Positions 20,293 through 28,744 of a DNA stretch of 64,000 bases are shown piece after piece. The notes under the pieces are model-generated. The model was not told where the DNA came from and searched no databases. It saw only the letters and a program-made list of their open reading frames with translations. Source of the DNA: Actinomycetes bacterium (GTDB taxonomy: Bacteria; Actinomycetota; Actinomycetes; Actinomycetales; Microbacteriaceae). Each line of letters opens with the position of its first letter. Position 1 is the stretch's first letter. The position numbers were made by a program, and so were the translations under genes. Location of the stretch: the NCBI GenBank assembly GCA_023436775.1, contig JAEZHW010000069.1, forward strand, positions 99,384 through 163,383. Reading direction: 5' to 3'.

Positions 20293-21492
20293 GTGACTGC
20301 ACTCTCCGCCACCGCCCCTGCATTGCGTATCGGCTCGCTCGAGCTACCGGTGCCGGTCGTTCTCGCGCCGATGGCGGGCATCACGAACACCGCGTTCCGT
20401 CGTCTCTGCCGTGAATACGGCGCAGGCCTGTACGTCAGCGAGATGATCACCTCGCGCGCCCTGGTGGAACGCACGCCCGATTCGATGCGCCTGATCCAGC
20501 ACCACGAATCCGAGACGCCGCGCTCCATCCAGCTCTACGGCGTTGACCCCAAAACCGTCGCCGAGGCGGTGACCATGCTCGTTGCCGAAGACCGCGCCGA
20601 TCACATCGACCTGAACTTCGGTTGCCCGGTGCCCAAGGTCACCCGCAAGGGAGGTGGCGCCGCACTGCCGTGGAAGAGCGACCTGTTCCGCGACATCGTC
20701 GAGGGCGCGGTGAAGGCGGCTGGCGACATTCCGCTCACCGTCAAGATGCGCAAGGGCATCGACAGCGAGCACCTGACCTTCCTGGATGCTGCCAAGGCAG
20801 CCGAGCAGGCCGGCGTTGCTGCGATCGCGCTGCACGCTCGCACGGCGGCCGAGTTCTACTCCGGCACTGCCGACTGGGATGCGATTGCAACGCTGAAGCA
20901 AACCATCACCAGCCTGCCCGTGCTCGGCAATGGTGACATCTGGAGCGCCGAAGATGCCATCCGCATGGTGGAGCAGACCGGCTGCGACGGTGTCGTGGTG
21001 GGCCGCGGCTGCCTCGGTCGCCCGTGGTTGTTCGGCGATCTTGCTGCTGCCTTCCAGGCACGCCAGGGACTGATCTCGGCCGAGGAGGCCGCTGAAGCGC
21101 TGCGTCGGCCGACGCTGGGTGAGGTGGCCGATGCATTCCGTCGCCACGCCCACCTGCTCGGCGAATTCTTCGCTGAAGACCGTGACGGCGGCGAATCCCG
21201 GGCCTGCCGCGACATCCGCAAGCACGTGGCCTGGTACTTCAAGGGCTACCCGGTGGGCGGGGAACTGCGCGCAGCGCTAGCCAGGGTCGAGTCCTACGCC
21301 CAGTTGGACGATCTGCTCGGCACGCTGGATGGATCGATGCCGTACCCGGGGGACGAGGCCGAGGGCCCGCGCGGACGTGCCGGCACCCCGAAGCGTCCGG
21401 CGCTGCCGGACGGCTGGCTCGACTCTCGCCTGCTCGACGAGGCCGCCAGCTGCGAGCTGAACGCGGCGGAACTGGACGTCTCCGGTGGCTGA
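20293..21492 (+). CDS. dusB: tRNA-dihydrouridine synthase
   Basis: FMN enzyme reducing uridines in the tRNA D-loop. The FMN-binding start VVLAPMAGITNTAFRRLC, the catalytic cysteine C111 in NFGCPVPKVTRKGGG, the KMRKG strand, HART and GNGDIWSAEDA are all family motifs, as is GRGCLGRPWLFG. 399 residues, slightly longer than the Dus core because of a C-terminal extension after about residue 345 with a Gly/Arg/Pro patch. It overlaps dgt by 8 bases. The cluster dusB-dgt-dnaG is common in Micrococcales. Confidence 0.94.
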   Translation: MTALSATAPALRIGSLELPVPVVLAPMAGITNTAFRRLCREYGAGLYVSEMITSRALVERTPDSMRLIQHHESETPRSIQLYGVDPKTVAEAVTMLVAEDRADHIDLNFGCPVPKVTRKGGGAALPWKSDLFRDIVEGAVKAAGDIPLTVKMRKGIDSEHLTFLDAAKAAEQAGVAAIALHARTAAEFYSGTADWDAIATLKQTITSLPVLGNGDIWSAEDAIRMVEQTGCDGVVVGRGCLGRPWLFGDLAAAFQARQGLISAEEAAEALRRPTLGEVADAFRRHAHLLGEFFAEDRDGGESRACRDIRKHVAWYFKGYPVGGELRAALARVESYAQLDDLLGTLDGSMPYPGDEAEGPRGRAGTPKRPALPDGWLDSRLLDEAASCELNAAELDVSGG

Positions 21493-22780
21493 TTGGGACG
21501 GGCGGGGGCGCGTCCCAAAGGGGTATACCGAGGCTGATGCCGAGCGCATGCTGCCGGAGCGGCACGATTCCTCACGCAGCGACTTCGCACGCGACCGGGC
21601 GCGAGTGTTGCACTCCAGCGGCCTGCGGCGCCTCGCCGCGAAGACGCAGGTACTGAGCCCCTTCGGTGACGATTTCGCGCGTAACCGACTGACGCACTCG
21701 CTCGAGGTGGCGCAAATCGGTCGCGAGATGGCGTTCGCCCTCGGAGCCGACCCGGACATCGTGGACGCTGCCTGCCTCTCGCACGACCTCGGCCACCCGC
21801 CATTCGGGCACAACGGTGAGCGTGCCCTGCAGGAATGGGCGGCCGACATCGGTGGCTTTGAAGGCAATGCGCAGACGCTGCGACTGCTGACCCGCCTTGA
21901 GCCGAAGGTGCATGATGCGAACGGTCGCAGCCGCGGCCTCAACCTGACCCGAGCGGTGCTGGACGCGTGCGTCAAGTACCCATGGACTGCTGAGGACGCT
22001 CCGTCGAAGGCCACCGAAGGGAACCCGCCGGGCGTGGCGGTCAAGTTCGGCGTCTACGAGGACGATCGCGATGTCTTCGACTGGATCCGAGCTGGCCGCG
22101 CCGACCAGGTCACTCCAGTCGAGGCGCAGCTGATGGACTTCGCCGACGACGTCGCCTACTCGGTGCACGACTTCGAGGACGCGATCCTGAATGAGTTCAT
22201 CGACCCGGAACTGTTGGACTCCCGCGCTGGGCACGACTCACTGCTCGACCTGGTGGTGGAGTGGGCCGGCGGTCGCTACGGCCGCGATGAACTTGGTGAG
22301 GCCTTCGAACGCATCCGTTCCATGCCGCTGTGGCTGCGACGCTGGGACGGCGGCCATCACGATCAGGCACGGCTCAAGAACTTCACCAGTCAGCTCATCG
22401 GACGGTTCTCGCACTCGGCCGAAGAAGCTACCCGCGCCGAGGCGAAGGGACGGCTGCGAGGCCGTTATCACGACACGGTCGTGGTGCCGCGCCACATCCA
22501 AACCGAGATCGCGGTACTCAAGGGCATCGCGGCTCGCTTCGTGATGGCGATCGATTCCAGGCAGGACGGCTACGAGCGTGAACGCACCATCTTGCTCGAG
22601 CTTGCCGACCGGTTGCTAGAACTCAACGGCCGGGTGCTGGACGGCGCCTTCCGCCTCGCCTGGAGCGAAGCCAAGAACGATCAGGAGCGCAAGCGTGTCG
22701 TGGTGGACCAGGTGGCGAGCCTGACCGACCAGGCCGCGACCGAATGGCATAGCGAACTGGTCGCTCGGCGCACTGTCTGA
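21485..22780 (+). CDS. dgt: deoxyguanosinetriphosphate triphosphohydrolase-like protein
   Basis: HD-domain hydrolase that cleaves dNTPs to nucleoside and triphosphate. The metal ligands are visible as H71 (THSLEVAQIG), H100-D101 (SHDLGHPPFGHNGE) and a later Asp in MDFADDVAYSVHDFED. 431 residues, matching the Dgt type 2 family. GTG at 21485 overlaps dusB; no other nearby start retains the conserved DRGRVPKGY-like opening. A likely role is dNTP pool control, consistent with dnaG next door. The short gap to dnaG (28 bases) contains the dnaG -10. Confidence 0.92.
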   Translation: MADWDGRGRVPKGYTEADAERMLPERHDSSRSDFARDRARVLHSSGLRRLAAKTQVLSPFGDDFARNRLTHSLEVAQIGREMAFALGADPDIVDAACLSHDLGHPPFGHNGERALQEWAADIGGFEGNAQTLRLLTRLEPKVHDANGRSRGLNLTRAVLDACVKYPWTAEDAPSKATEGNPPGVAVKFGVYEDDRDVFDWIRAGRADQVTPVEAQLMDFADDVAYSVHDFEDAILNEFIDPELLDSRAGHDSLLDLVVEWAGGRYGRDELGEAFERIRSMPLWLRRWDGGHHDQARLKNFTSQLIGRFSHSAEEATRAEAKGRLRGRYHDTVVVPRHIQTEIAVLKGIAARFVMAIDSRQDGYERERTILLELADRLLELNGRVLDGAFRLAWSEAKNDQERKRVVVDQVASLTDQAATEWHSELVARRTV

Positions 22781-22796
22781 CCCCCTCCCAGCCTCG

Positions 22797-22802
22797 TAGG
22801 AT
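22797..22802 (+). promoter_or_regulatory. -10 box for leaderless dnaG
   Basis: TAGGAT followed by exactly 6 bases and the ATG of dnaG. The intervening GGGGG could look like a ribosome site but abuts the ATG. Confidence 0.5.
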
Positions 22803-22808
22803 GGGGGC

Positions 22809-24770
22809 ATGGCTGGCCGCATTCGCTCTGAAGACATCGAGGAGGTCAAGCGGCGCGCCAGTATCGTCGACATCGTCGGCGACTACGTCAAACTGCGGCG
22901 CGCCGGGCCGGACTCGTACAAGGGTCTTTCCCCGTTCAAGGATGAGCGGACGCCGAGTTTCCACGTGCGTCCGAACGTCGGTCTGTACCACTGCTTTAGC
23001 ACCGGGCAGGGCGGCGATGTGTTCTCGTTCCTGCAGGCGGTTGAGAACATTAGCTTCGTCGAGGCGGTTGAGAAGGTTGCGGCTCGGATCGGCTATCAGC
23101 TCACCTACGAGGAGGGAAGCGCGAAGGACGCCGAGGACCGGGGCAAGCGCCTGCGTATCCTTGCCGCGAACGAGGCGGCCGCGAAGTTCTTCGCCGAGCA
23201 GTTGGCGACCAGCCCCGCCGCGGCTCCCGGGCGCGAGTTCCTGGCTGGACGCGCCTTCGGGCCCGAGGCAGCCGCACACTTTGGCATCGGCTTCGCGCCT
23301 CGTTCCCGGGATGCGCTCTCGACCGCGCTGAAGGCCCAGGGGTTCACGGCCGAGGAACTGCTCGCCGCCGGACTTACCGGTCAGGCCGAGCGAGGCAGCA
23401 CCTACGATCGCTTCCGCGGTCGACTCATTTGGCCGATCCGCGACTCGTCCGGCGCCACGCTCGGTTTCGGCGCCCGCAAACTCTTCGACGACGACCAGGG
23501 GCCGAAGTATCTGAACACCCCGGACACGCAGGTCTATCACAAGAGCAAAGTGCTCTACGGGCTCGACCTCGCCCGTCGCGACATCGGCAAGCTCCGCCAG
23601 GTCGTGATCGTCGAGGGCTACACCGACGTGATGGCCGCGCACCTGGCCGGGGTGACCACGGCCGTCGCGACCTGTGGCACCGCCTTCGGCGTCGAGCACA
23701 TCCGCATGATTCGACGCATCATGGGCGACGAGGCCGGTGGTGAGGTGATCTTCACCTTCGACCCGGACGCGGCCGGCCAGAAGGCCGCCATGCGCGCCTT
23801 CGCCGAAGAGTCGCGCTTCACGGCCCAGACCTACGTCGCGGTTGCGCCGGACGGGCTCGACCCGAGTGACCTTCGTCAGCACCGCGGCGACCAAGCCGTG
23901 CGTGACCTGCTGGAACGCAAGAAGCCAATGTTCGAGTTTGCGATCAAGCAGGTGCTTGGCGAATTCAACCTGAATACCGTCGAGGGGCGAGTCGCTGGCC
24001 TGCGCGCAGCGGCCCCCGTGGTCGCCGCTATCCGCGACCCCGCGCTGCGGCCCGGCTACGCCCGCGAACTCGCTGGCTGGCTCGGCATGGACCCGCAGGA
24101 GGTGAGTCGAGCCGTGAACGCCGCCGTGCGCGCTGGCGGCCGTGGCGGCCAGGGTGGACGGCCCGAACGTGGTGCTAGCGGGCGCGAGGCGCCGGGACGG
24201 GACGCCGGGCGATACGCTCCGGCTGGTGGCGGCGCGACCGCGGCCGGGCAGCAGGCACCCGGCGAGCAGCCTGCAGCAGCGGGGGAGCCTGAAGCATACG
24301 GCATGGCGAACCTGCCGAATGATCCGATCACTCGCCTCGAGCGGGACGCCATGATGGCCGTGTTGCAGCAGCCATCCCTGGTGGATGAGGGCCGCATTCG
24401 ATCCCTCGGCCTAGTGGCAATGCAGAATCCGGTGTTGGCTGCGGTTCGCGACGCGATCGTGGCGAATTGGGTGGCGGGTGACGATGCTGGACGAGTGCTC
24501 AGAATTGCTGAGCAGGTGCCGCCAGGCATCGGTACGCTGGTACAGCAACTCGCCGTAGCTCCCTTGCCGACTCGGCCGGGCCAGGAAGTCGCCGCCTTCG
24601 TGGACGGCATTGTCGCAGCGCTGCTGGAACGAGACCTGACGCGACGGAAGGCGGAATTGCTCGGCCAGTTGCAGCGCACCGATCCGGTCGCCGAGCCGGA
24701 ACTGCATCGGGCCCTGCAGGAGGACCTATTGCGCCTGGAACAGGAACGGCGCGCGCTACGGCGCGAGTGA
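22809..24770 (+). CDS. dnaG: DNA primase DnaG with degenerate zinc-binding domain
   Basis: Synthesises RNA primers at the replication fork. The N-terminal domain has the CHC2 fold sequence but not its ligands: the usual CPFH is S41-P-F-K44 and the usual HCFGC is H61-C62-F-S-T65, so only C62 of four metal ligands remains. The TOPRIM core is intact, with E269 in IVEGYTDVM and D318/D320 in FDPDAAG. A Gly/Arg/Ala-rich linker (about residues 440-500) precedes the C-terminal helicase-binding domain. 653 residues is full length, so this is a working primase that probably folds this domain without zinc. Confidence 0.95.
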   Translation: MAGRIRSEDIEEVKRRASIVDIVGDYVKLRRAGPDSYKGLSPFKDERTPSFHVRPNVGLYHCFSTGQGGDVFSFLQAVENISFVEAVEKVAARIGYQLTYEEGSAKDAEDRGKRLRILAANEAAAKFFAEQLATSPAAAPGREFLAGRAFGPEAAAHFGIGFAPRSRDALSTALKAQGFTAEELLAAGLTGQAERGSTYDRFRGRLIWPIRDSSGATLGFGARKLFDDDQGPKYLNTPDTQVYHKSKVLYGLDLARRDIGKLRQVVIVEGYTDVMAAHLAGVTTAVATCGTAFGVEHIRMIRRIMGDEAGGEVIFTFDPDAAGQKAAMRAFAEESRFTAQTYVAVAPDGLDPSDLRQHRGDQAVRDLLERKKPMFEFAIKQVLGEFNLNTVEGRVAGLRAAAPVVAAIRDPALRPGYARELAGWLGMDPQEVSRAVNAAVRAGGRGGQGGRPERGASGREAPGRDAGRYAPAGGGATAAGQQAPGEQPAAAGEPEAYGMANLPNDPITRLERDAMMAVLQQPSLVDEGRIRSLGLVAMQNPVLAAVRDAIVANWVAGDDAGRVLRIAEQVPPGIGTLVQQLAVAPLPTRPGQEVAAFVDGIVAALLERDLTRRKAELLGQLQRTDPVAEPELHRALQEDLLRLEQERRALRRE

Positions 24771-24781
24771 GACGACACGAC

Positions 24782-25690
24782 ATGAGTGATGGAGCGGGAG
24801 AACGGGTGAGCGAGCAGGGGAGCGCGCAGGCGGAGCAGGACGACCTCGCTGAAGACGCAGCGATCGCAGCGGCTGCAGCCGCCGTCCGGAGCGACGGCAC
24901 CGCCGCGCTCGTCCTCGACGACCTCTCGGTCGACTATTTGCCACAGCTCGGCAGCCCGCGACTCACGGCCCTGGTGGGTCTGTCGCTGCGTCTGGAAGCC
25001 GGCGAGGTGCTGGGCATCGTCGGACCGACCGGGTCGGGCAAGACCACGTTGACCAAGGTGATCGGTGGCCTCGGCGGCGCCGAACACGACCAAGAACTGC
25101 GCCTCACCGGCGGAACGATGACGCTGCTCGGCACAACCGTCCGCGGAGCGAGTCGTCGCAAGCTCGAACGACTGCGGCTGCACATCGGCTATCTGCCGCA
25201 AGAGGCAGGCAACCAGCTGCTCCCGAACCTCACCGTTGCCGAGAACATCGGTGAGCCGATCCTGTCCCGGGACCGCCGCTGGGACCGCAAAGACCTGGGC
25301 ATCCGGGTGGCCACGCTGATGGATCGCCTCCACCTGCCGCTCGGACTGCTGGACCGCTTGCCGCACGAACTCTCGAGCGGTCAGCGCCAGCGGGTCGCGA
25401 TCGCGCGGTCGCTGATCCTCGAGCCGACAATCTGGGTCGCTGACGAGCCCACCCGCGGCATTGACGTCACTGCCTGGCAGGTCGTGCCGCAGATGCTGCG
25501 GGAGGAGCAAGCCGCCCGACCTGAGTTCACCGCCGTGGTCACCGGACATCAGTTGCTGCTCGAATCTGACATTCTTGACCGCGTGCTGCAGCTGGAGCGC
25601 GGAGCGCAGGTGGCGTTGGCATCGCGCGAAGACTACCTCGCCTCCGGCACGCCCTACGCGAGCGTGCTGCAGGGCTTCGCCCGCCACTAG
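24782..25690 (+). CDS. ABC transporter ATP-binding protein (orphan)
   Basis: Single nucleotide-binding domain: Walker A GPTGSGKTT, Q-loop YLPQEA, signature LSSGQRQRVA, Walker B IWVADEPTRGID. The closest look is to dipeptide/nickel-type (DppD/DppF) ATPases, but no permease or binding protein lies nearby, so it must work with subunits encoded elsewhere or in a non-transport role. An acidic, Ala-rich N-terminus of about 40 residues precedes the domain. I took ATG at 24782; GTG at 24767 overlaps the dnaG stop and would add five residues. Likely co-transcribed with dnaG. Confidence 0.85.
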   Translation: MSDGAGERVSEQGSAQAEQDDLAEDAAIAAAAAAVRSDGTAALVLDDLSVDYLPQLGSPRLTALVGLSLRLEAGEVLGIVGPTGSGKTTLTKVIGGLGGAEHDQELRLTGGTMTLLGTTVRGASRRKLERLRLHIGYLPQEAGNQLLPNLTVAENIGEPILSRDRRWDRKDLGIRVATLMDRLHLPLGLLDRLPHELSSGQRQRVAIARSLILEPTIWVADEPTRGIDVTAWQVVPQMLREEQAARPEFTAVVTGHQLLLESDILDRVLQLERGAQVALASREDYLASGTPYASVLQGFARH

Positions 25691-25743
25691 CGAGGCGCGC
25701 TGCACCGAATTTTCGGGGCATTCCGCTGGTGGCGGACGGCAAT

Positions 25744-25772
25744 TTCCGACCGCGCGCGGAGTTTGCTACAGT
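25744..25772 (+). promoter_or_regulatory. promoter of tRNA-Asn
   Basis: TTCCGA (25744-25749), a 17-base spacer, then TACAGT (25767-25772), 25 bases before the mature tRNA 5' end. Confidence 0.5.
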
Positions 25773-25797
25773 AGTACCGCTGCATCGCAGAGAACAT

Positions 25798-25870
25798 TCC
25801 TCGATAGCTCAATTGGCAGAGCAGCCGGCTGTTAACCGGCAGGTTCTTGGTTCGAGTCCAAGTCGGGGAG
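25798..25870 (+). tRNA. tRNA-Asn (anticodon GTT)
   Basis: 73 bases folding into a full cloverleaf: acceptor TCCTCGA / TCGGGGA with one T-G pair, D-arm GCTC...GAGC, anticodon stem CCGGC/GCCGG around CTGTTAA, T-arm CTTGG-TTCGAGT-CCAAG, discriminator G. The 3' CCA is not encoded. Confidence 0.95.
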
Positions 25871-25876
25871 CAAGAT

Positions 25877-25908
25877 CAGAAGACCCGGTCGTCAGACCGG
25901 GTCTTCTG
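25877..25908 (+). terminator. tRNA-Asn terminator
   Basis: Perfect 14-base stem CAGAAGACCCGGTC (25877-25890) / GACCGGGTCTTCTG (25895-25908) with a GTCA loop, 6 bases after the tRNA. Followed by CGTTCCCG rather than a T-run. Confidence 0.85.
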
Positions 25909-26006
25909 CGTTCCCGACGGAAATCGAGTCGGGCCCAACCTGCGAGCGCCAGTAGGATGGTTCGCGGTGCGGCAGCGCCGCTGACAGCCAGGAGGGAGGG
26001 GCACAG

Positions 26007-26930
26007 ATGCTCGAATCGCTGGGACTGGACCCGGAGATCACTGTGCTCGTGCTCGCCATCGCTGCGGGCGTCCTGCTCGTGCTGACCATCTTGCTCTTGG
26101 TGCTGTGGTCGCTGGCGAAGCGCCGTGCGAGCCGTGCCGAGGCCACCATCTCGGGGATTCGTCGGGCCGCCCTCGCCGCCGAGGCGGATACCCGGGAGGC
26201 AGATAGCCGCCTGCGCACCGTCGTTGAACTGCAGGCCGCGGCCGCGGCAGAGGCATCCGCGGTCGCCGAGCAACTCGGCAGCATCGCGGTCACTGCGCCC
26301 GCGGATGGTGCGGCTGCTGCGCGCCTCGCCGAGGACGCGCAGGACCGCGCCAAGGGCCTCGTGAAGGACCTGCGCCGTTTGGAGGACGTGATTCGGGTCG
26401 GCATCCGCGCCCAGCAGTCCTCAGGCCTGCGCGAACCGGCCACCCTGGATGAGTTGCTCGCCACCTATCGCAGTGACGGCCTCACGATCGACTTCCGCGA
26501 GAACGGAGCACCGTTCCTCCTGCGGCCTGGAGCGGCTGCGGCCGTCCATCGCATCGTGGACGCTGCCCTCGGCAACTGCCTGCGACATGGCGGACCGGGG
26601 ACGCACGTGAGCGTGGAACTGTTCTGGCGGGCCGACGACCTGCGCATCGACGTCGCCGACGACGGCGCACGGAACCAGGCGCGACTGCAGGGCCTGGATC
26701 CGGATCAGGCCGTCCGCTCGGCCGATCACGCGCTGGCGTACTCGGTGGACCTCGAGGTGGACGGGCCGACGCTCGCGACGCTGCGTGACACTGTGGCGGC
26801 CTTCGGGGGCAACCTGACGGCCAAGGAAGTGCCAGGCGTGGGCTTTGCCTTCACCGCCTCGTTCCCTGGCCTGCGCCGCAGCGCGGGCCGTGTGCACCGC
26901 GTCGCGTCGAACGAGGCGGCAGCGAACTAG
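26007..26930 (+). CDS. membrane-anchored GHKL-type ATPase (histidine kinase-like, no DHp domain)
   Basis: Residues about 10-37 are one transmembrane helix, residues about 40-150 a helical, Ala/Arg/Glu-rich segment likely to be coiled coil, and residues about 165-290 a HATPase_c-like domain. The N-box is NCLRHGGPGTHVSVEL and the G1 box VADDGARNQ, like NarX/DesK-type kinases; the final strand VPGVGFAFTASFPG is also typical. I see no phosphoacceptor histidine motif and no response regulator nearby. It may be a degenerate sensor kinase or an ATP-binding anti-sigma-like or partner-switch protein. 307 residues, start ATG 26007 with GGAGGG upstream. Confidence 0.75.
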   Translation: MLESLGLDPEITVLVLAIAAGVLLVLTILLLVLWSLAKRRASRAEATISGIRRAALAAEADTREADSRLRTVVELQAAAAAEASAVAEQLGSIAVTAPADGAAAARLAEDAQDRAKGLVKDLRRLEDVIRVGIRAQQSSGLREPATLDELLATYRSDGLTIDFRENGAPFLLRPGAAAAVHRIVDAALGNCLRHGGPGTHVSVELFWRADDLRIDVADDGARNQARLQGLDPDQAVRSADHALAYSVDLEVDGPTLATLRDTVAAFGGNLTAKEVPGVGFAFTASFPGLRRSAGRVHRVASNEAAAN

Positions 26931-26960
26931 GCGGCGCCAAGCAGCGGCCCAGCATGCGGG

Positions 26961-26975
26961 ACCGCGAGGCGCGGT
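26961..26975. terminator. possible short terminator hairpin between convergent genes
   Basis: ACCGCG / CGCGGT, a 6-base stem with a 3-base loop between the ATPase gene and def. It is weak and has no T-run. Confidence 0.3.
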
Positions 26976-26981
26976 GAGACC

Positions 26982-27548
26982 TTAGTCCTCGTCCTCACCC
27001 GGCAGCCAGGTGCCGCCCTTGAAGCCGAGCTTGGCGATCTCCTTGAGCGCCTTGCGGTGCTGCACAAAGTTCAAGCGGTTGATGTAGATGATGCCGTTGA
27101 GGTGGTCGAACTCGTGCTGCAGGATGCGGGCAGCCCAGCCGGAGACCTCCAGTTCGTAGGGCTCGCCGAACTCGTCCTGGGCGCGCATGAAGGCGCGGTG
27201 GGCACGGCGCAGCGGGTAGGCCTCGTCCGGCACGGACAGGCAGCCCTCGGCCTCAGCGCGTTCGTGCAGTTCGCGCTTGCTCTCCGGCTCGGTGGGGCTC
27301 AGCCACAGTTCCGGGTTCACCGCGACACCCTTGATGCCGGGCTCGTCCTTGGTGCCCTCCCACTCGTACACGAACAGTCGCAGCGGCAGGCCAACCTGCG
27401 GTGCGGCGAGGCCCACACCGGGAGCGGCATGCATGGTGTCGATCATGTCGGCAACCAGCGTGCGCAACTCGTCGTTGAACTCGGTAACGGGCTGTGCGGG
27501 GGAGTGCAGTACGGGCTCGCCCCAGATCGTGATCGGCAGAATGGCCAT
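26982..27548 (-). CDS. def: peptide deformylase
   Basis: Removes the N-formyl group from new proteins. All three motifs are present: GVGLAAPQVG (residues 44-53), EGCLSVP with metal ligand C103, and QHEFDHLNG with H145, E146 and H149. 188 residues is normal. Convergent with the upstream ATPase gene and divergent from the DMT-type transporter gene. Start ATG at 27548, no other good start. Confidence 0.96.
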   Translation of the reverse strand: MAILPITIWGEPVLHSPAQPVTEFNDELRTLVADMIDTMHAAPGVGLAAPQVGLPLRLFVYEWEGTKDEPGIKGVAVNPELWLSPTEPESKRELHERAEAEGCLSVPDEAYPLRRAHRAFMRAQDEFGEPYELEVSGWAARILQHEFDHLNGIIYINRLNFVQHRKALKEIAKLGFKGGTWLPGEDED

Positions 27549-27669
27549 GCCACCAGCCTACCGAAGTGGGCAGGGCTGCTGCGCCCGCAGCCTGGCGGCG
27601 CTGGGCCGGTGGCTGGCCCGGATGCCCGGCATGCGCCACGCGTACGTGACGGATGCGGACAACGCCCAG

Positions 27670-27675
27670 TAGTCT
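27670..27675 (+). promoter_or_regulatory. -10 box for leaderless transporter gene
   Basis: TAGTCT followed by 7 bases and the GTG at 27683. No ribosome site is seen. Confidence 0.4.
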
Positions 27676-27682
27676 CGTATCC

Positions 27683-28657
27683 GTGCCTGATGACATTGCG
27701 AGCCAGCTGCTGCGCGACCCGCTGATGCTGCTTGGCATCCCCTTCGCCCTGGTCGGCGCGGTGTTGATGTCCCTGGGCGCGCAGTATCAGCACCGCGGCG
27801 TGCGTAAGGTTGAGTCCGCCACGGTGGACGTCGAGGCGGGGCTGAGCCGCTCGCAGTTGGGTGCGCTGATTCGTCGCCCGTCATGGCTGATCGGCACGCT
27901 GTTTCTGGTGCTCGCGATTGTCTTCCAGCTCACCTCGCTGCGCTTCTCGCCGATCATGCTGGTGCAGCCGCTCGGCGTGGTCGCCCTGGTGATGACCTCG
28001 GTCCTGAACGCACGGATCAGCAAGATCAAGCTGAATCAGGTCAGCATCGTGGCCGTTGCCATGTGCGTCATCGGTGTTGCCGTCTTTGTCACCATCGCGG
28101 CCTTCACGGCCGTGGAGCACTCGATCTCTGACCGCGAGATGGTCATCATCCTGATCCTGCTCGGTGTGGTCATGATCGCCTACACCGTCGGCTTCCGCCT
28201 GTTCCGGCACCGCTTCCGCGCTGTGGCGTACATCATCGCCGCTGGTGTGCTCTACGGCTTCGTAGTCACCCTGGCCAAGGTCGTGATTGCGCGTCTGGTG
28301 CGCTGGGACCTGTCCTGGCTGACGCTGGTGTGCGCGGTGACCCTCGTCGGTGCGCTGCTGCTGGGCATGTACTTCGTGCAGAACGCCTACTCGTCCGGAC
28401 CGCCAGATCTGGTGATCGCGGGGCTGACCGTGATCGACCCGATCGTGGCGGTCGCGATCGGCATGGTGGTGCTCGGCGAGGCGGCTGCTGCGCCATTGTG
28501 GGCCATCATCGGCTTCATTGTCACCGGTGCAATCGCCGCAATCGGCGTGTATCTGTTGGCCAGGCACCACCCCCAGGCAGAGAACGGCGAGGCGGACGCG
28601 GACTCGGTCGCCACCGCCAAGGCCGCAGCAGATTCGATCGAGCCTGCTCGCGAGTGA
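27683..28657 (+). CDS. DMT-superfamily membrane transporter (NIPA/EamA-like)
   Basis: About ten hydrophobic segments in two halves, the first beginning LLGIPFALVGAVLMSLGAQYQHRGVRKVE, where the Q-H-R loop resembles NIPA-type magnesium carriers (only a resemblance). The second half contains SGPPDLVIAGLTVIDPIVAV and ends with a soluble acidic tail of about 35 residues. Substrate not known. I chose the GTG at 27683 (324 residues) because the -10 lies 7 bases before it and because the conserved region begins just after; the frame is open to 27653. Confidence 0.82.
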   Translation: MPDDIASQLLRDPLMLLGIPFALVGAVLMSLGAQYQHRGVRKVESATVDVEAGLSRSQLGALIRRPSWLIGTLFLVLAIVFQLTSLRFSPIMLVQPLGVVALVMTSVLNARISKIKLNQVSIVAVAMCVIGVAVFVTIAAFTAVEHSISDREMVIILILLGVVMIAYTVGFRLFRHRFRAVAYIIAAGVLYGFVVTLAKVVIARLVRWDLSWLTLVCAVTLVGALLLGMYFVQNAYSSGPPDLVIAGLTVIDPIVAVAIGMVVLGEAAAAPLWAIIGFIVTGAIAAIGVYLLARHHPQAENGEADADSVATAKAAADSIEPARE

Positions 28658-28701
28658 GTGTCAACCGATCGGAGGGGACCGGCATTCAGTACCATGGTGG
28701 G

Positions 28702-28718
28702 GGCGCTCGGTGAGCGCC
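28702..28718 (+). promoter_or_regulatory. leader hairpin upstream of glycosyltransferase
   Basis: GGCGCTC / GAGCGCC, a perfect 7-base stem with a GGT loop, followed by GGGGGAACGATGGAGG. It lies between a possible -10 (TACCAT, 28690-28695) and the ribosome site of the glycosyltransferase, so it is probably in the transcribed leader. It could also terminate the transporter message. Confidence 0.4.
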
Positions 28719-28744
28719 GGGGGAACGATGGAGGTAGGTAACCC

